Shown here one piece after another: positions 1 to 5,083 of a stretch of 5,083 nt of DNA. Position 1 is the first letter of the stretch. Each line of letters opens with the position of its first letter. A program made the position numbers and the translations under genes. The notes below the pieces were generated by a model. It was not told the origin of the DNA. It saw only the letters and a program-made list of their open reading frames with translations, and did no database searches. The stretch comes from Actinomycetota bacterium (GTDB lineage Bacteria; Actinomycetota; CADDZG01; WHSQ01): NCBI GenBank assembly GCA_013695055.1, contig JACDBF010000261.1:1-5083 (forward strand), written 5' to 3'.

Positions 1-558
1 CTTCCCGCTCCGACGCCGGTGCAACGAGCGCAGATCGAGACGTCCACCCGCTCGCTTGTCGACGGCGCCACGGGCACTTTGTCCGATCCCTGGCCCGGCA
101 TCTTTCGCCGGGCCGTATTCGAGCACATCGGCGCGCTTCCCGGCCGCCTCGATCGGGTGGTCACCGGGGCCGACCTCGAGGAACGTGAGCCACGCTGGTG
201 GTCGGCGGCCACCGCTCTGCAGTATGCCTTGGCGCTAGTAGCCCTCGCCGGCCTCATCTGGCTCACCGTTCTATTCGGAGTCGCGTGGCTGAGGCTTCCG
301 GATCCTCCTACACCGGAAATCGAGCGCATTCCGCTGCCGACTCTGTTGCTCATAGGCGGTGCGCTGCTCGGCATTCTCACGTCTTTCGCCGGACGTTTGG
401 TGGCGAGAGTGGGTGCCGCCCGCAGAGCGCGCTCGGTGCGTCGCCGCCTTCGGAAAGGAGTCGATCACCTGGCTGAAGAAGAGATCGTTGCGCCGCTCGA
501 GAAGGAGCTCGATGAGTATGCCAAGTTTTGCGCAGCGATCGAACGGGCCGGTGGGTGA
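1..558 (+). CDS. Membrane-associated GTPase-like protein, C-terminal part (5' truncated)
   Basis: The frame is open from base 1 to the TGA at 556-558, giving about 185 residues. The real start lies left of the window; the GTG at 19 is only the first in-frame start-like codon. The visible part has a soluble helical stretch (with DPWPGIFRRAV), then two hydrophobic segments, roughly bases 214-288 and 334-393. A basic stretch (ARRARSVRRRLRKG) and an acidic helical tail ending in EKELDEYAKF follow. This arrangement and wording resemble the C-terminus of YfjP-like GTPases found in pairs in actinomycetes, often mis-annotated as ABC transporters. In that family the G-domain is N-terminal, so the GTP-binding motifs would be outside this window and cannot be checked. 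The basic stretch after the second segment suggests that the tail is cytoplasmic. Coding is well supported; the family name is from recalled similarity only. Confidence 0.7.
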   Translation, partial: LPAPTPVQRAQIETSTRSLVDGATGTLSDPWPGIFRRAVFEHIGALPGRLDRVVTGADLEEREPRWWSAATALQYALALVALAGLIWLTVLFGVAWLRLPDPPTPEIERIPLPTLLLIGGALLGILTSFAGRLVARVGAARRARSVRRRLRKGVDHLAEEEIVAPLEKELDEYAKFCAAIERAGG

Positions 559-563
559 CCCCT

Positions 564-1679
564 TTAGGTTGAGGGAGCCGGCGCTTTGTCTGCGCCGACC
601 TCTCTTAGCTCGACGATCTGCGAGCGCAGCACGAACGAGTCGAGAGGGACGCTCTGTACCAACGAACCGTCGGGGCCAAGAACTTTGGTGACGTCGATCA
701 TCATGACTTGGGAGTCATCGGGAGCGGGCGATGACGATTTCCATCCCTCGATGGTTCGTCCGTTGCGAAGAAGGACGCGGACGAAATCCTTGCGCTTCTC
801 GTTGTCGCTGGGGGCGCGAGAGGCCCTGCGGGCGGCATGCCGCAAGGGCGTCCCTGCGAGCTGATGCTTTGGTAGCGACGCGTGTCTTCGGCGGACGACG
901 ATGAGCGTCAAGAAGGCGCCGGCGAGCAACAATGCAACGGCAACTCCAATCAGTGTGTAACTTCGTCCTGCTGCGGGCGCCTCGATCACCCAGCCGCCGC
1001 CGGCGGCGGGCGTGTAGGGATCCTCAGTTACTTCGGCGCGCCGGCCCTCGACGACTATGGAGCTCACCTCATAAGAGACCTTTTCAGCGCGCAGGCCTTG
1101 ATCGCCATCGACTACACGGACAGCGCGCAGCCAGCGAGTGCCGGGCGGGAAACGCTGCCAGAGCAGGGCGGTCGGTCCGGCAAGTCCCGCGGAGACGCCT
1201 GAATGAGTCCGTGACATACCGGCGTCATCCACAACGGTGACCGAATCGATCTCCTCCGGGCTCAAGGTGCGACCGTCCTCGTCTCGATAGATTTCTTTGA
1301 CGAGATAGTCGACGTTGAAGCCAACCTGGAGTCGCGTAGTTACCTGGGTGTCGAGCCGTCGACTGGGATCAAGGGCGCCGTCCGACCACTGCGCGAACTC
1401 GATTCGCCGCTCATCTCCCAACAGCATGCGCTCGGGAGAAGCGAGCTCGTAAACACCGGTTTGCGGAAGGGTAACGTGCGCCACCCCTTGACCGTCGGTG
1501 ACGAACGGTCGCCCATCGACTCGAAACGGTATGCCTCGAAGCGCCGGGACCGTCTCGATTGAAAGCGTGGCGACTTGAGTCGCGCCGCCGGCCGGGGCGG
1601 TGGGGATCAGGAACCCAATTGCGGCCACCGTCAGAAGCGCAATTGCGCTTCTCTTCAGGTTTTTAGGCAACTGCGACAT
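564..1679 (-). CDS. Uncharacterised secreted/membrane-anchored protein with one C-terminal membrane span
   Basis: 371 residues, ATG at 1679, TAA at 564-566. I do not recognise a named family. Residues 1-33 form a signal peptide: a basic start (KNLKR), a hydrophobic core about 11-26, and an alanine-rich cleavage region near 28-33. Residues 36-80 (beginning TLSIETVPALRGIPFRVDG) look like a small beta-sandwich of the PEGA or carboxypeptidase-regulatory kind. The rest of the ectodomain runs to about 238. A strong membrane span at about 241-262 is followed by RRR, so the C-terminal part (263-371) should be cytoplasmic. That part holds a compact beta-rich stretch, about 298-360 (RVLLRNGRTIEGW to SQIVELREV), with the look of an SH3- or Sm-like barrel. 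The start codon lies 17 bp inside the 3' end of the upstream solute-binding protein gene, and a weak GGAAGG sits 12 nt before it. This suggests translational coupling and possibly a shared function. The role is unknown. Confidence 0.85.
   Translation of the reverse strand: MSQLPKNLKRSAIALLTVAAIGFLIPTAPAGGATQVATLSIETVPALRGIPFRVDGRPFVTDGQGVAHVTLPQTGVYELASPERMLLGDERRIEFAQWSDGALDPSRRLDTQVTTRLQVGFNVDYLVKEIYRDEDGRTLSPEEIDSVTVVDDAGMSRTHSGVSAGLAGPTALLWQRFPPGTRWLRAVRVVDGDQGLRAEKVSYEVSSIVVEGRRAEVTEDPYTPAAGGGWVIEAPAAGRSYTLIGVAVALLLAGAFLTLIVVRRRHASLPKHQLAGTPLRHAARRASRAPSDNEKRKDFVRVLLRNGRTIEGWKSSSPAPDDSQVMMIDVTKVLGPDGSLVQSVPLDSFVLRSQIVELREVGADKAPAPST
1633..1652. repeat. 20-bp perfect palindrome in the signal-peptide codons of the uncharacterised protein
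   Basis: AGAAGCGCAA is followed directly by its exact reverse complement, centred between 1642 and 1643. It covers about codons 10-16 (RSAIALL) of the minus-strand gene starting at 1679, about 27 nt after the start codon. As RNA it could fold close to the initiation region. Confidence 0.9.
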
Positions 1680-2898
1680 CGGTTTTGAACGCCTTCCATG
1701 TGCTGTGCCATAACGAGTCGGTCCTGGGACTCAGCTCCATCGGCATGAAACCGCTATTAAAGGCTTGCCGGCGCGTGATTGTGTTCTTTATGAGCGGGGG
1801 CACATAGCCCTCAGCAACCAACAGCGATGGCTCTAGTTGGATCTGCGGAGGCTGGTAGCCGTTCCATCCAAAGTTGCGAGCAGCGACCGTGTTATCGAGT
1901 AGGTAATTGATGAAGAGATGCGCGAGCACGGGATGACGAGCCTTCCGCGGGACGCCAATGCAGTCGTTAGCGACGACCCCCGTGCCATCCGGGGGGAACC
2001 AATAACGCATCACGCTCGGGTCCTCACCCTCGGGAAAGTAGTACTGTGCTGCGATCACATCGCCCGAGTAAGCTTGGTGTATCCAGGATTCTCCTTGTGG
2101 GAGGTCTGAGTAGGCATCGATGTCGAGCGCGCCCACATTGCCGGCAAGCGTGGCCAGATCGCGCGACACCTTGCGCAAGGTGTCGGGATCGGAAGTGTTC
2201 ACGTCCGTAATGCCCTGCTTGAGCAGGGCCATGCTGATGACTTCACGATAGTCATCGAGCAGATGCACCTTGCCTTGATAGGAGGGGTCCCAGAAAATCT
2301 CGTAGGGGTTGTTGAGGGCGGCAATGTCGTCCTTAACGCGGTCTACTCTCCAGGCGATGCCGGTGGTGTAGACGGTGTATGGGACCCCGTAGCGAGCACC
2401 CTGGTCGTAGAAGGGATTGAGATAAACGGGCCAGACGTTGCGGCTCAGGTTCGGAACGTAGCTGTGGTTGAGGGGTTGCAACAGCTTTGAGGCAGCGAGC
2501 CTGCCGACCACATCGGTACGGTGAAAGAAGACGTCGAATTCGTCTCCCGAGCGCAGGCGTGGTAACGCTTCATCCATGTTGTCGAAGTTGACGATCTCCA
2601 CGCGTGCGCCGTACTTTTGGGCGAAGTCTTCGGCGACTCGCGCCCACAAGTACTCTTCCCAGTTGTAGATCCGGAGGGTCGCGTCGCGCTCGGGCTCGAG
2701 TCCATCAGCGATCGGCGGGTTGTCGTCGTAGATGGGGAGGGTAACTGGGGAGTCGGGGCGCGCGAGGCCAAAGCCGCTAGGGACGCGCGACTCACCCGCG
2801 CACGCGGCCAGGGCGGCTGCCGCTGTGGACAGCCCCAGTGAAGCGGCCGCGGTTTTTGCCAGGAACTCACGGCGACCGACCGTCCGTTTAGCGGGCAT
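1663..2898 (-). CDS. PotD-like polyamine (spermidine/putrescine-type) ABC transporter solute-binding lipoprotein
   Basis: 411 residues from the ATG at 2898; TAA at 1663-1665. The N-terminus has a twin-arginine motif (GRREFLAK, R9-R10), a hydrophobic alanine-rich core and a lipobox LAAC with Cys33. Export by Tat and lipid anchoring outside the cytoplasmic membrane are therefore likely. The mature part follows the PotD/PotF family: LRIYNWEEY (about 77-83), FDNMDEALPRLRSG, then DDYREV (215-220) and VVANDCIGVP (Asp312). In E. coli PotD the acidic residues Asp168, Glu171 and Asp257 bind the amine groups. Asp215 or 216, Glu219 and Asp312 appear to match them, which supports a cationic amine ligand. 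A Trp that stacks on the ligand in PotD is not obvious here (AAQYYFPE instead), so the exact substrate is uncertain. A GTG start at 2919 (418 residues) is possible. The frame stays open to 3174, but the extra N-terminal part does not look like protein. No permease or ATPase gene is adjacent. Confidence 0.92.
   Translation of the reverse strand: MPAKRTVGRREFLAKTAAASLGLSTAAAALAACAGESRVPSGFGLARPDSPVTLPIYDDNPPIADGLEPERDATLRIYNWEEYLWARVAEDFAQKYGARVEIVNFDNMDEALPRLRSGDEFDVFFHRTDVVGRLAASKLLQPLNHSYVPNLSRNVWPVYLNPFYDQGARYGVPYTVYTTGIAWRVDRVKDDIAALNNPYEIFWDPSYQGKVHLLDDYREVISMALLKQGITDVNTSDPDTLRKVSRDLATLAGNVGALDIDAYSDLPQGESWIHQAYSGDVIAAQYYFPEGEDPSVMRYWFPPDGTGVVANDCIGVPRKARHPVLAHLFINYLLDNTVAARNFGWNGYQPPQIQLEPSLLVAEGYVPPLIKNTITRRQAFNSGFMPMELSPRTDSLWHSTWKAFKTDVAVA
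2164..2185. repeat. 22-bp perfect palindrome inside the PotD-like gene
   Basis: CGACACCTTGC is followed directly by its exact reverse complement, centred between 2174 and 2175. It encodes part of DPDTLRKVSRD. In DNA it is a two-fold symmetric site. In RNA it could form a hairpin of about nine pairs with a small loop. Confidence 0.9.
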
Positions 2899-2916
2899 TC
2901 TTACTTCTCGCTCCGG

Positions 2917-2930
2917 CACCGTCTCCTCTC
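2917..2930 (-). promoter_or_regulatory. Purine-rich ribosome-binding site and alternative GTG start of the PotD-like gene
   Basis: On the minus strand GAGAGGAG (2930-2923) lies 3 nt before a GTG at 2919-2917. It is 24 nt from the ATG at 2898, too far to serve that start. The ATG has only a GGAG 12 nt away or a weak GAGAAG 5 nt away. The two starts differ by seven residues ahead of the Tat motif, so either gives a working signal peptide. The GTG may be the true start. Confidence 0.45.
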
Positions 2931-3028
2931 CCACACCCGAGTTTGCCAGAGCGTTTCGCAGCTCGCACCTGCTCGACACGCTAGATTTTGCCAGCATGGC
3001 AGAGTCTCTCGGCGAGCGATAGGCGGTT

Positions 3029-3054
3029 GCGGCGGATTCCCGAGGATCCGCCGC
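3029..3054. repeat. Inverted repeat / hairpin before the phosphoesterase start
   Basis: Arms GCGGCGGAT (3029-3037) and ATCCGCCGC (3046-3054) are perfect complements around an 8-nt loop. The right arm ends two bases before the GGAG at 3057-3060, which is the likely ribosome-binding site for the GTG at 3071. It could be an operator or an mRNA hairpin limiting ribosome access. It lacks a T-run and does not look like a terminator. Confidence 0.6.
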
Positions 3055-3070
3055 TCGGAGCGCCTTAAAC

Positions 3071-4453
3071 GTGCATGATTGCCTGATGCCCTCTCGTACC
3101 CTCCACCTGGCCGCGGTCATCGCCGTCAGCCTGGCGATGGTGGCGGGAGGGTTGATCTGGCTTCTTTCAGGCAATCAGGAGGAGCCGGGCCCGCCTCGAG
3201 CTGATGCCCGAGACGGGGCTGCAAGCAAAGAGGCGGATGCGTCTCATCCGATCGAGCACGTCATCTTCATCATCAAGGAGAACCGGACCTTCGACCACTA
3301 CTTCGGCCGTTATCCGGGTGCCGACGGCGCGACCGAAGGGCGACTCTCCAACGGCGAGATGATTGCCCTCAACCCGGCCGCAGACGTGCTCGGCCACGAC
3401 TTGGGCCACGGGTTCTTCGATGGGCTCAAGGCGATCAACGGGGGCCGGATGGACGGCTTCGACACTGTCACCGACGGGTTCACGCTTGACGGCTACACGC
3501 AGTTCGGCCGCGCAGGCCTCCCCGCGTACTGGGCGTACGCCGATAACTTCGTGCTCGGAGACCGAATGTTTTCGTCGATGTACGGCCCGACATTTCCCGA
3601 GCATCTCTACACGGTCGCGGCACAGGCGGGCGGCGTTACCGGCAACAAGATCAATCGAGGGGAAAAGGTACCGGGAGGCTATTGCGATGATCCGTCCGAA
3701 CGCGTCGATAGATTTGAGAAGTTGAGCTCCCGGCAGAGCGCTATGGTGATGGCGGCGGAAGAGCGCGTCGATACCGACCGGGTGGACGACTTCTGGAGGC
3801 GAGATGCCCCTTGCTTTGACTTCGACGTGCTGCCTGATCTTCTCAACGACGCCGGCGTCTCGTGGCGCTACTACGGCGACGCCGGCTTCTACAGCGCGCT
3901 ACTGGCGATAAGGCACATTCGTTTTTCTCGTTATTGGGGTCCCAACGTCGTCGCCAACGAACGGTTTCTGTCAGACGTTCGCAACGAGCGACTTCAGGAG
4001 GTGTCGTGGGTTCTTCCGGGCGTCGGACATGACGAGCATCCGGGGGCCGGTAACCACAGCGTTTGCGAGGGCGAGAATTGGACCGTCCGGCACATGAACG
4101 CGCTCATGCGTTCGAAGTATTGGAAGAACACGGCCATCGTCATCACCTGGGATGACTTCGGAGGCTTCTACGATCATGTTCCCCCGCCGCACCTCGACGT
4201 CATGGGACTTGGCCCGCGCGTCCCCTTATTGATCATCTCGCCATGGGCCAAACAGGGCCGGGTGGATCACACGACCTGGGAGTTCTCGTCGGTCCTGAAG
4301 ATGATCGAGACGCTGTTCGGCCTCGGCTCGCTCACCGAACGAGACCGGCGGGCGGACGACATGATGAGCGCCTTCGATTTCGATCGGCCCACCAAATCCA
4401 AGGACCGACGGCTCATTCTGGAACCCAGGGACTGCCCTCCGATCGCGCCTTAG
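3071..4453 (+). CDS. Extracytoplasmic phosphoesterase, acid phosphatase (AcpA)/phospholipase C family
   Basis: 460 residues, TAG at 4451-4453. The GTG start at 3071 has a GGAG 10 nt upstream; the ATG at 3086 (residue 6) is a weaker-supported alternative with no ribosome-binding site. Residues about 11-32 form a hydrophobic segment without a clear AxA cleavage site, so the protein may stay anchored with its catalytic domain outside. The domain (from about 61) is the phosphoesterase family of the alkaline phosphatase superfamily. It shows KENRTFDHYFG (Glu70, Asn71), FSSMYGPTFPEHLY (Ser168/169 region, nucleophile), DEHP (321-324), and TWDDFGGFYDHVPPP (Asp361, Asp362). VPLLIISPWAKQGRVDHT (His400) and an EFSS-LK-IE stretch follow. 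In Francisella AcpA, Glu43, Asn44, Ser175, Asp386 and Asp387 play these roles. The C-terminal domains of large phospholipases C are absent, so a phosphatase or phosphodiesterase is more likely than a full phospholipase. The substrate cannot be read from sequence. Confidence 0.95.
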   Translation: MHDCLMPSRTLHLAAVIAVSLAMVAGGLIWLLSGNQEEPGPPRADARDGAASKEADASHPIEHVIFIIKENRTFDHYFGRYPGADGATEGRLSNGEMIALNPAADVLGHDLGHGFFDGLKAINGGRMDGFDTVTDGFTLDGYTQFGRAGLPAYWAYADNFVLGDRMFSSMYGPTFPEHLYTVAAQAGGVTGNKINRGEKVPGGYCDDPSERVDRFEKLSSRQSAMVMAAEERVDTDRVDDFWRRDAPCFDFDVLPDLLNDAGVSWRYYGDAGFYSALLAIRHIRFSRYWGPNVVANERFLSDVRNERLQEVSWVLPGVGHDEHPGAGNHSVCEGENWTVRHMNALMRSKYWKNTAIVITWDDFGGFYDHVPPPHLDVMGLGPRVPLLIISPWAKQGRVDHTTWEFSSVLKMIETLFGLGSLTERDRRADDMMSAFDFDRPTKSKDRRLILEPRDCPPIAP

Positions 4454-4523
4454 ATCACTTCCTGCGCTCGTATCGATGCGCTGTGTCGTCAAATTGGCCG
4501 TCCAGCACCCTGTCGGAGGCGAT

Positions 4524-4575
4524 CCGGCCAAACGTTCATGTTCCGACCGCCCCGCGTCCACGCCCCGGCCAAACG
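4524..4575. repeat. Perfect 11-bp direct repeat, 41-bp period
   Basis: CCGGCCAAACG occurs at 4524-4534 and again at 4565-4575. The 41-bp spacing is close to four helical turns, which would put both copies on one face of the DNA. This fits paired regulator sites upstream of the PhoX-like gene, but no known consensus is matched. Confidence 0.5.
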
Positions 4576-4631
4576 GGCCGCAGACATTTCCTTTTACAGG
4601 GAGGCGGCGGAGGGTCGTCCGGACGCACACG

Positions 4632-4637
4632 AGGAGG
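4632..4637 (+). promoter_or_regulatory. Strong Shine-Dalgarno deciding the TTG start at 4644
   Basis: AGGAGG at 4632-4637 lies 6 nt before TTG at 4644-4646. The frame is open upstream to an ATG at 4476, but the sequence between does not look like protein. The TTG gives a proper signal peptide at once, so it is the likely start. Confidence 0.85.
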
Positions 4638-4643
4638 AATCAC

Positions 4644-5083
4644 TTGCGCAGAAAGTTGGCCATAGGCATTTCTGCCATTGCCGCGGTGGCGCTCACCGCA
4701 TCGGCTCTGGCCGCAGTGGATTGGGGCAGCTCGGCCGAGAACAGGCTGCGAAACCATTCCAGAGAGCAGTTCGGAGTTGGCGGCACTCTGCAAAACTCGT
4801 CCAGCCGTCAAATTACGGAGGCACAGGCTCAAAGCAACCCGCGGGCTTTGGCGACGCTTGCAGGCTCGCTCAACGCTCGAGTAGTCACGAGCGGCGAGGC
4901 AGGACAGTACCTGGACATGATGGCTTTGTGGCCAACGACCGGAACCCCAAGTGGTTCATCGTGTGCAACGAGGGCGACGTTACCGAGCCGGGACTGCAGC
5001 GGATCAACGTCTCGACCGGAGAGGTCGCGACGATCGTGACCGGCACCGACTCTTGCGATGGTATCCGCCGCACCCCCTGGCAC
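4644..5083 (+). CDS. PhoX/DUF839-like secreted phosphatase, N-terminal part, frameshifted and cut by the window edge
   Basis: From the TTG at 4644 the protein starts MRRKLAIG, with a hydrophobic core to about residue 22 and a likely Sec-type cleavage after ALA (21-23). The RRK is a poor Tat motif, although classical PhoX enzymes use Tat. Residues about 40-97 (REQFGVGG to DMMALWP) and the continuation NDRNPKWFIVCNEG, EPGLQRINVSTG and SCDGIRRTPW resemble the N-terminal region of PhoX/DUF839 proteins as I recall them. These are calcium/iron-dependent phosphatases that release phosphate outside the cell. The two parts are in different frames: the first runs in frame to codon 97 and the second starts at 4934 one base out. 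Read straight through, the first frame ends at 5039 after a Ser/Arg-rich tail of no protein character (131 residues). Either this is a pseudogene or one base is missing from the assembly. Most of the enzyme, including its metal ligands, lies beyond the window. Confidence 0.75.
4932..4934 (+). other. Apparent one-base frameshift in the PhoX-like gene
   Basis: Up to TGG-CC (4929-4933) the reading is ALWP in frame with the TTG start. From AAC (4934) the family-like text NDRNPKW continues in the next frame to the end of the window without a stop (50 codons). Adding one base after 4933 would restore ALWPND, a junction I recall from relatives. The lesion sits in a TGGCC context, not a long homopolymer. 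Confidence 0.75.

Larger units (their letters stand above)
2899..3070. promoter_or_regulatory. Divergent intergenic control region
   Basis: This 172-bp stretch separates the starts of the minus-strand PotD-like gene and the plus-strand phosphoesterase gene, so both promoters must lie in or near it. I see no convincing -35/-10 pair on either strand. It holds TTTGCCAG twice (2942-2949 and 2987-2994, 45 bp apart); the second copy begins a short inverted repeat TGCCA-GCA-TGGCA (2989-3001). A 9-bp-arm hairpin lies at 3029-3054. That two promoters fire from here follows from the gene layout; that the repeats are binding sites is inference. Confidence 0.6.
4454..4643. promoter_or_regulatory. Intergenic region upstream of the PhoX-like gene
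   Basis: These 190 bp separate two same-strand phosphatase genes. I see no clear terminator after 4453. The region carries CCGGCCAAACG twice (4524-4534 and 4565-4575). The second copy is part of a small hairpin CGGCC-AAACG-GGCCG (4566-4580), and a palindrome CGTCCGGACG lies at 4616-4625 just before the ribosome-binding site. A run of GTTCATGTTCC at 4534-4544 only faintly recalls a Pho box. A promoter for the downstream gene is plausible but not demonstrated; read-through from the phosphoesterase gene is equally possible. Confidence 0.45.

Noticed and set aside
994..1009. 16-bp perfect palindrome of GCC/GGC units
   Set aside because: It comes from consecutive GC-only Ala/Gly codons (PAAGGG), so the symmetry is a low-complexity effect.
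2212..2229. Inverted repeat GCCCTGCT-TG-AGCAGGGC in the PotD-like gene
   Set aside because: Arms of 8 bp with a 2-nt centre are not rare enough in 5 kb, though it lies only 26 bp from the 22-bp palindrome.
2941..2969. Possible Pho box (GTTTGCC / GTTTCGC repeats)
   Set aside because: The spacing is 12 bp, not the 11-bp period of actinomycete Pho boxes, and the units differ from GTTCACC.
2943..2987. Sigma-70-like promoter from TTGCCA and TAGATT
   Set aside because: The 33-bp gap between the elements is far outside the usual 16-19 bp.
2899..3174. N-terminal extension of the PotD-like reading frame to an ATG at 3174
   Set aside because: It would put 92 residues of non-protein-like sequence before the Tat signal and overlap the start of the divergent phosphoesterase gene; the starts at 2898 or 2919 are sound.
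3167..3604. 145-codon minus-strand open frame inside the phosphoesterase gene
   Set aside because: It is opposite a strongly conserved catalytic domain; open antisense frames are common in GC-rich genes.
4566..4580. Terminator after the phosphoesterase gene
   Set aside because: The stem is only 5 bp and is not followed by a T-run; the next T-rich stretch is over 10 nt away and broken.
4476..4643. Upstream ATG start for the PhoX-like frame
   Set aside because: The 56 added residues are Pro/Arg/Ser-rich and would bury the signal peptide; AGGAGG 6 nt before the TTG at 4644 decides the start.
4829..5083. Minus-strand open frame at the right edge
   Set aside because: It is antisense to the family-like PhoX text on the plus strand and has no recognisable protein features.

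Overview
The window is high-GC bacterial DNA with tightly packed genes. The best guess for the source is an actinomycete-type (Actinomycetota) genome. The main reasons are a GTPase C-terminus that resembles the YfjP-like GTPases of that phylum, a Tat-exported lipoprotein solute-binding protein, and GTG/TTG start codons. This placement is inferred from protein resemblance and composition; no marker gene is present.

Layout: (1) Positions 1-558, plus strand, hold the C-terminal part of a membrane-associated GTPase-like protein cut by the left edge. (2) Converging on it with a 5-bp gap is a minus-strand pair. The first gene is a PotD-like polyamine-type solute-binding lipoprotein (about 1663-2898). 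Its 3' end overlaps by 17 bp the start of an uncharacterised secreted or membrane-anchored protein (564-1679). (3) A 172-bp divergent control region (2899-3070) carries a 9-bp-arm hairpin and a repeated octamer. (4) On the plus strand, 3071-4453 encodes an AcpA/phospholipase C-type phosphoesterase with all expected metal and nucleophile motifs. (5) A 190-bp intergenic stretch (4454-4643) carries a perfect 11-bp direct repeat spaced 41 bp apart. (6) At 4644 a TTG-started, signal-peptide-bearing PhoX/DUF839-like phosphatase begins and runs off the right edge. Its reading frame is broken by a one-base shift near 4933.

Functional reading: the right half looks like an extracytoplasmic organophosphate-scavenging pair, a phosphoesterase followed by a PhoX-like phosphatase. 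The left half looks like solute capture plus an unknown membrane partner. No ABC permease or ATPase gene is visible. Whether the divergent units share a regulator is only inferred.

The most unusual sequence-level signals are the frameshift in the PhoX-like gene and two long perfect palindromes inside the minus-strand coding sequences: 22 bp at 2164-2185 and 20 bp at 1633-1652. Neither is explained by simple codon repetition. No complete undescribed system is demonstrable from this window. The solute-binding-protein/unknown-membrane-protein pair is the best candidate for uncharacterised biology.
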